From assembly GCF_013001025.1 (NCBI RefSeq), contig NZ_CP053021.1, forward strand, positions 4,905,001 to 4,969,000: a stretch of DNA of 64,000 bases, given 5' to 3'. The stretch comes from Sphingobium yanoikuyae (GTDB taxonomy: Bacteria; Pseudomonadota; Alphaproteobacteria; Sphingomonadales; Sphingomonadaceae). The notes beneath the pieces were generated by a model. That model saw only the letters and a program-made list of their open reading frames with translations. It was not told where the DNA came from and ran no database searches. Shown piece by piece: positions 42,557 through 52,319 of this stretch. Both the position numbers and the translations under genes were made by a program. Numbering within the stretch: position 1 is the first letter of the stretch; each line of letters starts with the position of its first letter.

Positions 42557-44025
42557 CCGACAGCTATCTGCTGGTGCTGGACGAAGGGACCACCTCGACC
42601 CGCGCGATGCTCTATGCCCCTGACGGCCGCCGCATCGCGATGGCGCAGGCGGAACTGACCCAATATTATCCACAGCCCGGCTGGGTCGAGCATGACGCCG
42701 CCGAAATCTGGACCCGCACGCGCGATTGCACCCGTCAGATGGTGGATCGGGCGGGTGGCGCCGACCGGATCGCGGCCATCGGCATCACCAACCAGCGCGA
42801 GACTGTGGTCGCCTGGGACCGGCGCACCGGCGAACCGCTGGCGCCCGCCATCGTCTGGCAGGATCGGCGCACGGCGGCGCAATGCGCGGCGCTGCGTGAG
42901 GCCGGCCATGAAGCGATGCTGCAACAGCGTACCGGCCTTGTCGTCGATCCCTATTTTTCCGCCAGCAAGATGCGCTGGCTGATCGATAATGTCCCGGCCG
43001 TGGCAGAGGCGGGGGATGCGCTCGCGCTTGGCACGATCGAAAGCTGGCTGGTATGGAAACTGACCGGCGGCCTGCATGTCAGCGACGCCAGCAATGCCAG
43101 CCGCACCCAGCTGGTCGCGCTCGACGGCACCGACTGGGATCCGGCGCTTTGCGACCTGTTCGGCGTGCCTCGCGCTGCACTGCCCGAAATCGTCGACAAT
43201 GCCGGCGCCTTTGGCGACACGCTGGCAGAGCTGTTCGGCGGCGCTATCCCGATCCGCGGACTGGCTGGCGATCAGCAGGCGGCCAGCATCGGCCAGGCCT
43301 GCTTGACGCCTGGCGATGCCAAGGCGACCCTGGGCACCGGCGCCTTCATCCTCGCCAATATGGGCGCGCAGATGCCGGCCTCGCGCCATCGCCTGCTCGG
43401 CACTCTGCTCTACCGGATCGGCGACCAGCGCATCTATGCGCTGGAAGGATCGATCTTCATTGCCGGCAATCTCATCAAATGGCTGCGCGATCAGCTCGGC
43501 CTGATCGGATCAGCGGCGGAGACGGAGGCGCTGGCCCGCTCCGTGCCGGACAGCGGCGGCGTGCTGATGCTGCCGGCGCTGGCGGGGCTGGGCGCGCCGC
43601 ACTGGCGGCCCGATGTGAACGGCGTCATCGCTGGCCTCACCCAGGGATCGACCCGCGCGCATATCGTCCGAGCCGCGCTCGAATCCCTCTCGCACCAATT
43701 GTCCGACCTCGCCACCGCCTTCGCCGCCGACGGCGCGCCCTGGCGCCAGTTGCGGATCGACGGTGGCATGAGCGCCAATGACTGGATCGCCCAGGATATC
43801 GCTGATATGCTCGATGTCAGTGTGGATCGTCCGGCGGATGTGGAAACCACGGCGCTGGGTGCGGCCATGCTGGCAGGGCTGGGGGCTGGATTGTTCCGCT
43901 CCCTGGACGAGGCCGCGACGATGGCAGGGAAGACGACTCGATTTGATCCGGCAATGCTGCCGCAGCCGCGTGATGCGCGACTGTCGGCATGGCACCGCCT
44001 GCGCGATCGGGCGCTGACCTCCTGA
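42553..44025 (+). CDS. glpK: Glycerol kinase
   Basis: A 490-residue FGGY kinase phosphorylating glycerol. Motifs: LVLDEGTTSTRAMLY (N-terminal phosphate-binding), GITNQRETVVAWDRRTGEPLAPAIVWQDRRT, DASNASRTQLVALD and LRIDGGMSANDWIAQDIADML in the C-terminal ATPase half. The start overlaps glpD stop by 4 nt; the pair forms a two-gene glycerol operon. No GlpF or GlpR is seen next to it. The catalase gene follows 114 nt later with its own upstream region. Confidence 0.94.
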   Translation: MTDSYLLVLDEGTTSTRAMLYAPDGRRIAMAQAELTQYYPQPGWVEHDAAEIWTRTRDCTRQMVDRAGGADRIAAIGITNQRETVVAWDRRTGEPLAPAIVWQDRRTAAQCAALREAGHEAMLQQRTGLVVDPYFSASKMRWLIDNVPAVAEAGDALALGTIESWLVWKLTGGLHVSDASNASRTQLVALDGTDWDPALCDLFGVPRAALPEIVDNAGAFGDTLAELFGGAIPIRGLAGDQQAASIGQACLTPGDAKATLGTGAFILANMGAQMPASRHRLLGTLLYRIGDQRIYALEGSIFIAGNLIKWLRDQLGLIGSAAETEALARSVPDSGGVLMLPALAGLGAPHWRPDVNGVIAGLTQGSTRAHIVRAALESLSHQLSDLATAFAADGAPWRQLRIDGGMSANDWIAQDIADMLDVSVDRPADVETTALGAAMLAGLGAGLFRSLDEAATMAGKTTRFDPAMLPQPRDARLSAWHRLRDRALTS

Positions 44026-44139
44026 CTCGGGCGATCTTCAGATTGACTGTAAAAATCGATCACCCAATCCGATTTAATCAGTTTTTCTGAAACTTCGCGG
44101 GGCCTTAGCCTGTTCTCATCCAAAGCTGAGGAGGACGAT

Positions 44140-45639
44140 ATGGTCGATAAGCCAGTGATGACGACAAGCGCGGGTGCGCCGATTGCCGATAACCAGAACA
44201 GCCTGAGCGCAGGCCCGCGCGGTCCGCTGCTGCTCCAGGATTATCAGCTGCTCGAAAAGCTGGCACACCAGAATCGCGAACGTATTCCCGAACGTGTCGT
44301 CCATGCCAAGGGCTGGGGTGCCTATGGTACGCTGACCATCACCGGCGATATTTCCCAATATACCAAGGCGAAGGCGCTCCAGCCGGGTGCGCAGACGCCG
44401 ATGATCCTGCGCTTCTCGACCGTGGCCGGCGAATTGGGCGCCGCCGATGCCGAGCGCGACGTGCGCGGCTTCGCGATGAAATTCTACACGCCCGAAGGCA
44501 ATTGGGATCTGGTCGGCAACAACACACCGGTCTTCTTCGTGCGCGATCCACTGAAATTCCCCGATTTCATCCACACGCAGAAGCGCCATCCGCGCACCAA
44601 TCTGCGCTCGCCCACGGCGATGTGGGACTTCTGGTCCTTGAGCCCCGAATCGCTGCACCAGGTGACGATCCTGATGTCGGATCGCGGCCTGCCGACCGAT
44701 GTGCGCCACATCAACGGCTATGGCAGCCACACTTTCAGCTTCATCAACGACGCCGGCGAGCGTTTCTGGGTGAAGTTCCATTTCAAGACGATGCAGGGCC
44801 ATCGCCACTGGACCAACGAGGAGGCGGCGGATGTCGTCGGCCGCACCCGCGAATCCACGCAGGAGGATCTGTTCGAGGCGATCGAGAAGGGCGACTTCCC
44901 CAAATGGAAGATGCAGGTCCAGATCATGCCGGAACTGGATGCGGACAAGACGCCCTATAATCCGTTCGACCTCACCAAGGTCTGGCCGCATGCCGATTAT
45001 CCGCCGATCGACGTCGGCGTGCTGGAACTGAACCGCAACGCCGACAATTATTTCGCGGAGATCGAGCAGGCCGCCTTCTCGCCGTCCAACATCGTGCCGG
45101 GCATCGGCTTCTCGCCCGACAAGATGCTGCAGGCGCGCATCTTCTCCTATGCCGACGCGCACCGGCATCGGATCGGCACCCATTATGAAGCGCTACCGGT
45201 CAACGCGCCCAAATGCCCGGTGCATCATTATCACAAGGATGGGGCGATGCGCTTCTTCCCGAACAACCCCAACCCGGCCGCCTATTATGAGCCCAACAGC
45301 TTTGGCGGGCCGATCGAGGATCAGCGCTTCCTGGAGCCGCCGCTGAAGATTTCGGGCGATGCCGACCGCTATAATCATCGCGAAGGCAATGATGATTTCG
45401 GCCAGCCGCGCGCGCTGTTCAACCTGTTCGACGATGCGCAGAAGGCGCGGCTCTTCGCCAATATCGCCGCCGCCATGGGCGATATCCCGGACGAGATCGA
45501 GGAGCGCCAGTGCAGGCTCTTTGACCAGGTCCATCCTGACTATGGCGCCGGCGTGCGCCAGGCGCGGGCCACGATCAAGGATCGCAATCCATCGATTTCG
45601 GCCCCGACCGATGCGCTGTTGGCTGACGCATCCAGTTGA
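44140..45639 (+). CDS. Monofunctional heme catalase (clade 3-like)
   Basis: A 499-residue catalase decomposing hydrogen peroxide. Catalytic His is in [16 protein letters not shown], catalytic Asn in [15 protein letters not shown], and the proximal heme Tyr in [14 protein letters not shown]. The size (about 500) fits a small-subunit enzyme. GAGGAGGA is 5 nt upstream of ATG 44140. A candidate -35 TTGACT (44043) precedes it; no OxyR-type site is obvious. A terminator follows at 45662. Confidence 0.94.
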   Translation: MVDKPVMTTSAGAPIADNQNSLSAGPRGPLLLQDYQLLEKLAHQNRERIPERVVHAKGWGAYGTLTITGDISQYTKAKALQPGAQTPMILRFSTVAGELGAADAERDVRGFAMKFYTPEGNWDLVGNNTPVFFVRDPLKFPDFIHTQKRHPRTNLRSPTAMWDFWSLSPESLHQVTILMSDRGLPTDVRHINGYGSHTFSFINDAGERFWVKFHFKTMQGHRHWTNEEAADVVGRTRESTQEDLFEAIEKGDFPKWKMQVQIMPELDADKTPYNPFDLTKVWPHADYPPIDVGVLELNRNADNYFAEIEQAAFSPSNIVPGIGFSPDKMLQARIFSYADAHRHRIGTHYEALPVNAPKCPVHHYHKDGAMRFFPNNPNPAAYYEPNSFGGPIEDQRFLEPPLKISGDADRYNHREGNDDFGQPRALFNLFDDAQKARLFANIAAAMGDIPDEIEERQCRLFDQVHPDYGAGVRQARATIKDRNPSISAPTDALLADASS

Positions 45640-45661
45640 ATAGACTTGCAATATTGTAAAA

Positions 45662-45692
45662 ACAGGCCCTGGTGATGATAACCGGGGCCTGT
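45662..45692 (+). terminator. Terminator of the catalase gene
   Basis: ACAGGCCCTGGT-GATGATA-ACCGGGGCCTGT (12 bp with one G-T pair) followed by ATTTATCT, 22 nt after the stop. Confidence 0.7.
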
Positions 45693-45768
45693 ATTTATCT
45701 ATTCGCTGTCAAATGGTCGGCGGCATAGGAATATATATTAACATTGTCCGCTTAACCCGGATGGGAAC

Positions 45769-47550
45769 ATGACGCGGCCCGCCCTTCGCCATATTTCCCT
45801 GAAAATGTCGGTATTTACCGGCCTGCTTTACTTTGCGGTCGCGTCGCTTGCTCTGCTGACCTCGCGATTCGAAGGCGGTTTGGCGTTCATCTGGGGCGCC
45901 AATGCCCTGCTGATGGCGGAAATGATGACCGCGCGCATGCGCGCCTGGCCGCGTCTCATCCTCTCCTGTATGGTTGCCAGCACGATCGCGACGGCGCTGT
46001 TCGGCATCGGCGCATTGGCGGCGGTGCCGATGGCGATCCTCAATGTCGGGGAGGCGCTGGTGGTCGCCTATATCTGCCGCCGGCTGGGCGTCGGGCGACA
46101 GATCGCCGCATCGATGCGCGAATTGTGCATCTTCATCTTCGCGCTGGCGGGCGTTGCCAATGTGCTTGCCGGTATCGGTGCCGGGCTGGTGGTCTCCATT
46201 TTGCTGGGTGGTGATTTTCCCCATATCTGGCTGCAATGGTATAGCGGCCATGTGCTGGGCGGCCTCATCTGCACGCCGCTGCTGCTGATCCTGCTGCAGG
46301 GCGAGGTAAGCCGCTGGGCGCGCCAGGCCCGGCCGGTCGAGCGGCTGGAGGCGTTCGGCCTGCTGTCCGCCTTTGCTCTGTGCGCCTGGTGGATCTTCTA
46401 TCGCGTCGATTATCCCATGCTGTTCGCCTCGTTGCTGCCGCTGGTACTGATCGCCTTCCGCACCGGCTATGCGGGGTCGGCGGCGGCGATCGTCATCCTC
46501 GCCCTGATCGGCGGCACGGCGACCATGACCGGCCATGGACCGCTCCGGCTGGTCGCGGTCAGCATTCCCGAACGCATCCAGTTCTTCCAATTCTATCTGG
46601 CGCTCAGCTTCCTGTTGTCGGTCCCCGTGGCCGCCGAACTCAACAGCCGTCGCCGGCTGATCCGCATGCTGCGCGACAGCGAGGCGCGCTATCGCGCCTT
46701 CGCCGAACATAGCGGCGACGGCGTGGTCAATCTCAGCATCGACGGCACCATCCAATATGTCTCGCCTTCAGCCATCGACCAGATCGGCATTGATGCAGAC
46801 AAACTGCTGGGCCAGCCCGCCGTCGACCTGATCGATCCGGAATATCGGCCCTTCGCGATCGTCACCCATCGCCGCGCGCTCGCCCATCCGGGGGAGGCGC
46901 ATGCGGTCGAATTTCGCCCCAACCGGCCGGACAATGATTTCGACTGGTATGAGATGCTGGTCCGCGCCGTGCTGGACGAGCAGGGGCGGGCGATCGGAGT
47001 CATCAGCACGGTGCGCGACATTTCCCGCCACAAGGCGCGCCAGCGGGCGCTGCACCAGGCGGCGGCGCAGGATGCCCTGACCGGCGCCGACAGCCGCCGC
47101 GCATTGCAGGAAAAGTTGGACGACCAGATCGCCCGCGTCGCGGCCGGCGGGCAGGCCTGCCTGCTGCTGATCGACATCGACCATTTCAAGTCGGTCAATG
47201 ACCGCCATGGCCATGCCGCTGGCGACCGGGTGCTGGTGGGCTTTGTCGAGCGGCTGCGCCAGGCGCTGCGTGGCACCGGCAGCATCGGGCGCCTGGGGGG
47301 CGAGGAATTTGCCGTGCTGCTGGCCGATGTCGATCTGGAACGGGCGGAACGCATCTGCGAGCATCTGCGTACCCGCGTCGGGGTGCGGCCTTTCCCGCTC
47401 GGCAATGGCGAGGATATCGCCATCACCTTCAGCGCGGGCCTTGTCGAACTGGACGGCTCGGCCAGCGCCGCGACCCTGATGGACGCGGCGGACAAGGCGC
47501 TCTATGCCGCCAAGGGCAGCGGCCGCAACTGTCTGCGCTTCGCCGCCTGA
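45769..47550 (+). CDS. MASE1-PAS-GGDEF diguanylate cyclase
   Basis: A 593-residue inner-membrane protein. Residues 1-300 contain a MASE1-like sensor with about eight hydrophobic segments (LKMSVFTGLLYFAVASLALL, LAFIWGANALLMAEMM). A PAS domain (about 305-420) begins YRAFAEHSGDGVVNLSIDG. The C-terminal GGDEF domain has LLLIDIDHFKSVNDRHGHAAGDRVL and the active site RLGGEEF, so it should synthesise c-di-GMP. The inhibitory I-site (RxxD five residues before GGEEF) is replaced by RGTG, so product inhibition is probably absent. No ribosome binding site is obvious before ATG 45769. Confidence 0.92.
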   Translation: MTRPALRHISLKMSVFTGLLYFAVASLALLTSRFEGGLAFIWGANALLMAEMMTARMRAWPRLILSCMVASTIATALFGIGALAAVPMAILNVGEALVVAYICRRLGVGRQIAASMRELCIFIFALAGVANVLAGIGAGLVVSILLGGDFPHIWLQWYSGHVLGGLICTPLLLILLQGEVSRWARQARPVERLEAFGLLSAFALCAWWIFYRVDYPMLFASLLPLVLIAFRTGYAGSAAAIVILALIGGTATMTGHGPLRLVAVSIPERIQFFQFYLALSFLLSVPVAAELNSRRRLIRMLRDSEARYRAFAEHSGDGVVNLSIDGTIQYVSPSAIDQIGIDADKLLGQPAVDLIDPEYRPFAIVTHRRALAHPGEAHAVEFRPNRPDNDFDWYEMLVRAVLDEQGRAIGVISTVRDISRHKARQRALHQAAAQDALTGADSRRALQEKLDDQIARVAAGGQACLLLIDIDHFKSVNDRHGHAAGDRVLVGFVERLRQALRGTGSIGRLGGEEFAVLLADVDLERAERICEHLRTRVGVRPFPLGNGEDIAITFSAGLVELDGSASAATLMDAADKALYAAKGSGRNCLRFAA

Positions 47551-47597
47551 CGGTCCGGCGGAACGAGACCGTATTTCCTGCCGGAAAAATCGGTGAT

Positions 47598-47610
47598 GTT
47601 ATGTTGTAAC
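47598..47610. promoter_or_regulatory. Zur-box-like palindrome
   Basis: GTTATGTTGTAAC (within ATGTTATGTTGTAACTTAT) is close to the alphaproteobacterial Zur consensus of the form TGTTATA-TATAACA. It lies 31 bp upstream of the MerC-like gene, in promoter position. Zur or another Fur-family protein may repress the gene under metal-replete conditions. Confidence 0.45.
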
Positions 47611-47641
47611 TTATGCCGGTCTCGACTATGTAGCACGCACC

Positions 47642-48019
47642 ATGCTGCTCAGCTTCCGTCACGCCTTGGAATCCGGACGCCTTGATCGCCTCGCGATGGC
47701 GCTTTCGGGGCTGTGCGTCGCGCATTGTTTCCTGACCGCAGTGGTGCTGGGCCTGCTGGCATCGGCCGGCGGCATTTTCGACAGTCCGATCTTCCATGAA
47801 GCAGGGCTGGCGCTTGCCATCCTGATGGGCGCGATCGCGCTCGGCCATGGCGCGCTCGTCCATCGTTTCATGATGCCCGCCGCGATCGGTTCGCTGGGCC
47901 TTGGCATCATGGCCGGCGCGCTGACCATGGATCATGGCTGGCAGGAAAGCGCCTATACGCTGCTTGGCGTCGCGATTCTCGCCCTCGGCCACGATCTCAA
48001 CCACCGCGCCAGCCACTGA
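47642..48019 (+). CDS. MerC-domain membrane protein
   Basis: A 125-residue four-helix protein with the MerC-type N-terminal motif LDRLAMALSGLCVAHCF, containing a cysteine pair four residues apart. Family members transport or handle metals; no mer operon is present. Conserved His occur at AHC, ALGHGALVHRF and the C-terminal HDLNHRASH, suggesting zinc or other metal handling rather than mercury. No good ribosome binding site precedes ATG 47642. The Zur-like box upstream supports a zinc-related role. Confidence 0.8.
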   Translation: MLLSFRHALESGRLDRLAMALSGLCVAHCFLTAVVLGLLASAGGIFDSPIFHEAGLALAILMGAIALGHGALVHRFMMPAAIGSLGLGIMAGALTMDHGWQESAYTLLGVAILALGHDLNHRASH

Positions 48020-48065
48020 TCGCCGGCGATTATCGGGGGTCGATCATCCCGCATCGATGACCACG

Positions 48066-48090
48066 AAAAAGGGGGCCTTTCGGCCCCCTT
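48066..48090 (-). terminator. Terminator of glpX
   Basis: AAGGGGGCC-TTTC-GGCCCCCTT, flanked on the left by AAAAA on the plus strand; the minus-strand transcript of glpX reads stem then UUUUU. It lies 26 nt after the glpX stop. Confidence 0.85.
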
Positions 48091-48115
48091 CGTCTTTCCG
48101 TCCTGTCCGCCCCGA

Positions 48116-49099
48116 TCAGGCGTCCTTGCGCTCGACGCGATGCTCGCCCTTGACCCAGCGCACGGTCCCGGTGCTGGCGCGCATCACCACGCTCTCGGTG
48201 GTCAGCTTGTCGCCCGGCAGATGCTTCACGCCCGCCAGCAGCGATCCGTCGGTCACGCCGGTCGCGGCAAAGATGCAGTCGCCCTTGGCCAGTTCCTTGA
48301 GGTCATAGACCTTGTCCAGGTCGGTGATGCCCCACTTGTAGGCGCGCTGCTTCTCGTCATCGTTGCGGAACAGCAGGCGGCCCTTGAACTGGCCACCCAC
48401 GCAGCGCAGCGCGGCACAGGCCAGCACGCCCTCGGGCGCACCGCCCGAACCCATATAGATGTCGATCGTGGTTTCGGGATTGGTGGTCGCGATCACGCCG
48501 GCAACGTCGCCGTCCGGGATCAGCATGATGCCGCAACCGATCGCGCGCAGTTCGGCGATCAGCTTCTCGTGGCGCGGGCGATCCAGCACGCAGACGATGA
48601 TTTCATGCGGATCGACGCCCTTGGCCTTGGCCACCGCCTCGACATTCTCCTTCACCGACTTGTTGAGGTCGATGACATTGTCGGGATAGCCCGGACCGAC
48701 GGCGATCTTGTCCATATAGACGTCGGGCGCGTTGAGCAGGCCGCCTTCTTCCGAAATGGCGAGCACGGCCAGCGCATTCGGGCCGGCCTTGGCGGTGATG
48801 GTGGTGCCTTCCAGCGGATCGAGCGCGATGTCGATCTTGGGGCCCTTGCCGATCGCGTTGCCGACCTTCTCGCCGATATAGAGCATCGGCGCCTCGTCGC
48901 GCTCGCCCTCGCCGATCACGACGGTGCCGTCCATATAGAGGTCGTTGAAGGCCAGGCGCATCGCCTCGACCGCAGCGGCGTCGGCGGCCTTCTCGTCGCC
49001 CCGACCGACCAGCTTGGATGCGGCGATTGCAGCCGCTTCGGTGACGCGCACCATTTCGAGTACCAAGACGCGATCGAGAATCGAACTAGCCTGCACCAT
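48116..49099 (-). CDS. glpX: Class II fructose-1,6-bisphosphatase
   Basis: A 327-residue gluconeogenic phosphatase of the GlpX family. Motifs: GRGDEKAADAAAVEAMR, VVIGEGERDEAPMLYIGE, DPLEGTT (metal and phosphate binding), DRPRHEKLI and MGSGGAPEGVLACAALRCVGGQFKGRL. ATG 49099 has GGAG 6 nt upstream. Homoserine dehydrogenase lies upstream on the same strand, with an opposite-strand hypothetical between them. Confidence 0.94.
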   Translation of the reverse strand: MVQASSILDRVLVLEMVRVTEAAAIAASKLVGRGDEKAADAAAVEAMRLAFNDLYMDGTVVIGEGERDEAPMLYIGEKVGNAIGKGPKIDIALDPLEGTTITAKAGPNALAVLAISEEGGLLNAPDVYMDKIAVGPGYPDNVIDLNKSVKENVEAVAKAKGVDPHEIIVCVLDRPRHEKLIAELRAIGCGIMLIPDGDVAGVIATTNPETTIDIYMGSGGAPEGVLACAALRCVGGQFKGRLLFRNDDEKQRAYKWGITDLDKVYDLKELAKGDCIFAATGVTDGSLLAGVKHLPGDKLTTESVVMRASTGTVRWVKGEHRVERKDA

Positions 49100-49268
49100 A
49101 GCCACTCCTCTGCTGTAACTGATAGAGCAGGGCGATAGGATGTCCGCCTCTGCTTGTCGACCCAACTTGCCCGGCTCGCAAAGCTTTTCATAGTCGTGAT
49201 GCCACGGATGGACGCGCCTTTGCCTTATATGGCATTCCGCAGCGTCCAGCGGCTGCCATCATCCCGCC

Positions 49269-49757
49269 ATGTTCGACTGTTCAGATGTCGTCATGCGGTG
49301 GGTCTTGTCTTTCCCTCTTTTGCTGATCAGCCTGCCGCTGGCGGCCGCGCAGGATATCGTGCGGGTGGATGAAGCGCCGCTCGCCCAGCGTACCGCGATG
49401 GAGCAATATCAGGCGCGCACCGCTGTCGTCCGGCCCTGCGATCGCAGCGGCGGCGGCATCGTCGTGTGTGGCAGTCGGGCGGAGCGCAATGCGAAGGAAA
49501 GGCTGCCGCTGCCGCGCGAGCCGGTCGAAGGGCGCCCGCTTGCCGGCGATACGCCGCGCGCTTCCGCTGCCGCACCCAGGCAAGGCGCCTGCGGTGTCGT
49601 CGGCGGGCAGGGGACGGGCTGCGTCGGTGGCGGCGTGCCGATCCTGGGCGCCGCCATGCTGGCCGGCAAGGCCATCACCCATTTGCTCGACCCCGACGCC
49701 GACATGGCACCACCGCCGCCCCTGCCGGATTCGGTCAAGGGCGCCGGCCAGCACTGA
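49269..49757 (+). CDS. Secreted hypothetical protein with VCG motif
   Basis: A 162-residue protein with a signal peptide (VLSFPLLLISLPLAAA-QD). The mature part has RPCDRSGGGIVVCGSRAERNAKERLPLP; a C...IVVCG-x-R...RLPLP pattern is common in small sphingomonad envelope proteins of unknown function. The C-terminal half has a Gly/Cys stretch (GACGVVGGQGTGCVGGG) and a hydrophobic PILGAAMLAGKAITHLL. The start may instead be ATG 49293, giving a cleaner signal peptide; neither has a good ribosome binding site. It runs opposite to hom and glpX. Confidence 0.65.
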   Translation: MFDCSDVVMRWVLSFPLLLISLPLAAAQDIVRVDEAPLAQRTAMEQYQARTAVVRPCDRSGGGIVVCGSRAERNAKERLPLPREPVEGRPLAGDTPRASAAAPRQGACGVVGGQGTGCVGGGVPILGAAMLAGKAITHLLDPDADMAPPPPLPDSVKGAGQH

Positions 49758-49777
49758 TCCCACCGGTCCCGGCGCGA

Positions 49778-51082
49778 TCAATCCAGAATATGCATGACCA
49801 TCGGCGTGTCGAGCAGGCTGTCGGAGCCGGCCAGCCGCTCCAGCGTCTCGCGCACGCAGCGTTCCTCGCCGGCATGGGTGACGATCGCCACCAGCACGCC
49901 ATCGGCCTGGTTGGCGCCGCGCTGGATCATGCTCTCGATCGAAACGCCGGCATCGCGGGTCGCAGCCGCGATCTCGGCCAGCACGCCGGGGCGATCCTGC
50001 ACCTTGAAGCGCAGATAGGCGCGGCCGATCCGCTGGCCGGCGTCGGCCGGCTGTTGCGGGGTCAGGGCGGCGACCGGCATTGCCAGCGCATCGCCATATT
50101 CGTCGCGCGCCACGTCGATCAGGTCGGCAACCACGGCCGAAGCGGTCGGGCCGTCACCCGCGCCACGTCCCTGGAAGAAGAGGCGACCGACGAAATTGCC
50201 CTCGGCCACCACGGCATTGAGCGAGCCGTCGACATGGGCCAGTGGATGGTCGAGCGGCACCAGCATCGGATGAACGCGCTGGAACAGGCCTTCCGGCCCA
50301 TTCTCCGCCATGCCGACCAGGCGGATGCGGAAGCCCAGCGCCGCTGCCTCGGCGATGTCGGCGGCGATCACATGGCGGATGCCGGTGGTCGCGACATGGT
50401 CGAAGTCCAGTTCGGTGCCAAAGGCCAGGCTGGCGAGGATGGTCAGCTTGTGCGCGGCATCGACGCCGTCAATGTCGAAGCTTGGATCGGCCTCAGCATA
50501 GCCCAGCTCCTGGGCTTCCTTCAGCACCTCGTCAAAGCCCCGGCCTTCCTTCTCCATGGTGGTCAGGATGTAATTGCAGGTGCCGTTGAGGATGCCATAG
50601 ACGCGGCTGATCTCGTTGGCGGCCGCGCCTTCGCGCATGCCCTTGATGACCGGGATGCCGCCGGCGACCGCCGCTTCATATTTGAGCGCCACGCCGGCCT
50701 TCTCGGCGCGGCTGGCAAGGTCCAGGCCATGATGGGCCAGCATCGCCTTGTTGGCGGTGACGAACGGCTTGCCGGCGGCCAGGCACTGGCGGGCGAGGGT
50801 GAGGGCAGGGCCGTCGGCGCCGCCGATCAGTTCGACCACCACGTCGATATCGTCGCGGGTCGCCAGCGTCGTCATGTCGTCGACCCATTCATACGGCGAC
50901 AGGTCGACGCCGCGATCCTTGTTGCGGTCGCGCGCGGAGATGGCGACCACCTGCACCGGACAGCCGGCGCGGCGGGCAATCAGGGCGCCATTGGTGTTGA
51001 GCAGGCGAATGACGCCGCCACCCACCGTTCCGAGGCCAACGAGCGCGACGCGCAGCGGGGCATGGCGGTGGAGATTGGTCAT
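49778..51082 (-). CDS. hom: Homoserine dehydrogenase
   Basis: A 434-residue enzyme reducing aspartate semialdehyde to homoserine for threonine and methionine synthesis. The NAD(P)-binding motif is VALVGLGTVGGGV; the catalytic region has TANKAMLAHHG, GGIPVIKGMREG and NGTCNYILTTMEKEG, with FDIDGVDAAHKLTILASLAFG. The C-terminus is an ACT domain (VQDRPGVLAEIAAATRDAGVSIESMIQRG), typical of monofunctional regulated enzymes. ATG 51082 has AGGA 6 nt upstream. Confidence 0.95.
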   Translation of the reverse strand: MTNLHRHAPLRVALVGLGTVGGGVIRLLNTNGALIARRAGCPVQVVAISARDRNKDRGVDLSPYEWVDDMTTLATRDDIDVVVELIGGADGPALTLARQCLAAGKPFVTANKAMLAHHGLDLASRAEKAGVALKYEAAVAGGIPVIKGMREGAAANEISRVYGILNGTCNYILTTMEKEGRGFDEVLKEAQELGYAEADPSFDIDGVDAAHKLTILASLAFGTELDFDHVATTGIRHVIAADIAEAAALGFRIRLVGMAENGPEGLFQRVHPMLVPLDHPLAHVDGSLNAVVAEGNFVGRLFFQGRGAGDGPTASAVVADLIDVARDEYGDALAMPVAALTPQQPADAGQRIGRAYLRFKVQDRPGVLAEIAAATRDAGVSIESMIQRGANQADGVLVAIVTHAGEERCVRETLERLAGSDSLLDTPMVMHILD

Positions 51083-51191
51083 GGCGTTTCCTGGTCCTTC
51101 GCACTGTAAGAGCCGCGCTGATAGCGGCCCGAGCGCCGCTGTCCAAGGAAAAGCATAGCGGCGCCCGATTGAAAGATAAGTGCGCAGGGGG

Positions 51192-52070
51192 TCAGTTCAG
51201 CTTTCGATTGCGTGCGCAGCGGCCGAGTGCATTGAGGACGAACTGATAATCCGCACGCGCCGCTTCGGCGTCCTGCACCGCCAAGGTGCGGACCGACCGG
51301 GCCGGCAAAGTGGCCGGCAGGCTGCAACTCAGCCGATACCAGAGCAGGCTGCCGGGGGCAGGGGCGCGGGCGGCTTCGTCGACGATTTCGCCCAGCGCCA
51401 CGGCCCAGCTGGGCTGTTGTCCGGGGCGGCGGATGATCGACAGCGACACCGGATCGCCATTTTCGGTGCGCAGGAAAATCTGGGTCTCGCCTTCGCCGGC
51501 GATCGTGCCGGCAACATGGAAAGCGTCGCCCAGGCCGATGATTCGCGGCGGTGCGTCCGGCGCAACCAGCGCCGATAGAACGGTCTTTACCCGTTCGACC
51601 TCGGCGGGGGTGGCGGCGATCTGCGCATCGCGCGCAATCAGCTGAATCTGGCCCGGCCGCCCGCCCGGACGAGCGAACAGCAGCACTTGCGCCTTCTTCA
51701 GCTTGGGCATCTTGCCCTTCGAATCGAGGCGGGCGTCATAGAGGTAGCCAACGGTCGGGCTTATGCCCCCTTCGCCGCGAATCAGTGCGGTCACTTCGGC
51801 CTCGACATAGACCCTGCGATAGCCCGCGGGGGCGTCCGGAGCCTGTTCGGGCTTCAACGGGACGATGTTGCTAATGCGCACGTTGGCAACCATCGGCGCG
51901 GCATCGGACAGGTCCGCAATGTCGGCGTAGGTCAATCCGGCGGCAACCGTCGATGATTGCGCTGTCATCGAATTTGTCTGAGAAAATGCCGGAAAAACGG
52001 CGGTATATGAGGCGGAAATGAGGCACAGCGAGGCGAGTGTCTTCATGGCCATGGTGGATTTCTTCTGCAT
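51192..52070 (-). CDS. Exported hypothetical protein, 292 aa
   Basis: I do not recognise a named family. A signal peptide (MKTLASLCLISASYTAVFPAFS-QT) leads into LTYADIADLSDAAPMVANVRISNIVPL and RRVYVEAEVTALIRGEGGISPTVGYLYD, a beta-rich region like proteins of the periplasm. Cysteines near the end (LSCSLPA, GRCARN) could pair. ATG 52070 has AGGA 5 nt upstream; two further ATGs follow at 52052 and 52046. It is transcribed divergently from tonB. Confidence 0.7.
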   Translation of the reverse strand: MQKKSTMAMKTLASLCLISASYTAVFPAFSQTNSMTAQSSTVAAGLTYADIADLSDAAPMVANVRISNIVPLKPEQAPDAPAGYRRVYVEAEVTALIRGEGGISPTVGYLYDARLDSKGKMPKLKKAQVLLFARPGGRPGQIQLIARDAQIAATPAEVERVKTVLSALVAPDAPPRIIGLGDAFHVAGTIAGEGETQIFLRTENGDPVSLSIIRRPGQQPSWAVALGEIVDEAARAPAPGSLLWYRLSCSLPATLPARSVRTLAVQDAEAARADYQFVLNALGRCARNRKLN

Positions 52071-52319
52071 CTTCGTCCTATGCTGTCAGCCCGTGGCAGG
52101 GATGTCACAGGCAAGTCATTCCGGTGTGTGATGGTAAACGCAAGCCGGTAGTTCGATAAAGCGTTTGCGTGCCACGATGCGCCGCGATAGGAGTTCGCAC
52201 GGTAGCAAATGGACGGATAAGGGCCAAAGGTGGTCGGGGATAGCCCCGGGCAGCTCGGGCCGTTTTTGGCTGATTTGTACAACCCACTGGTAAGATGAGT
52301 TAAGGAGTGTCGTTGCCGA

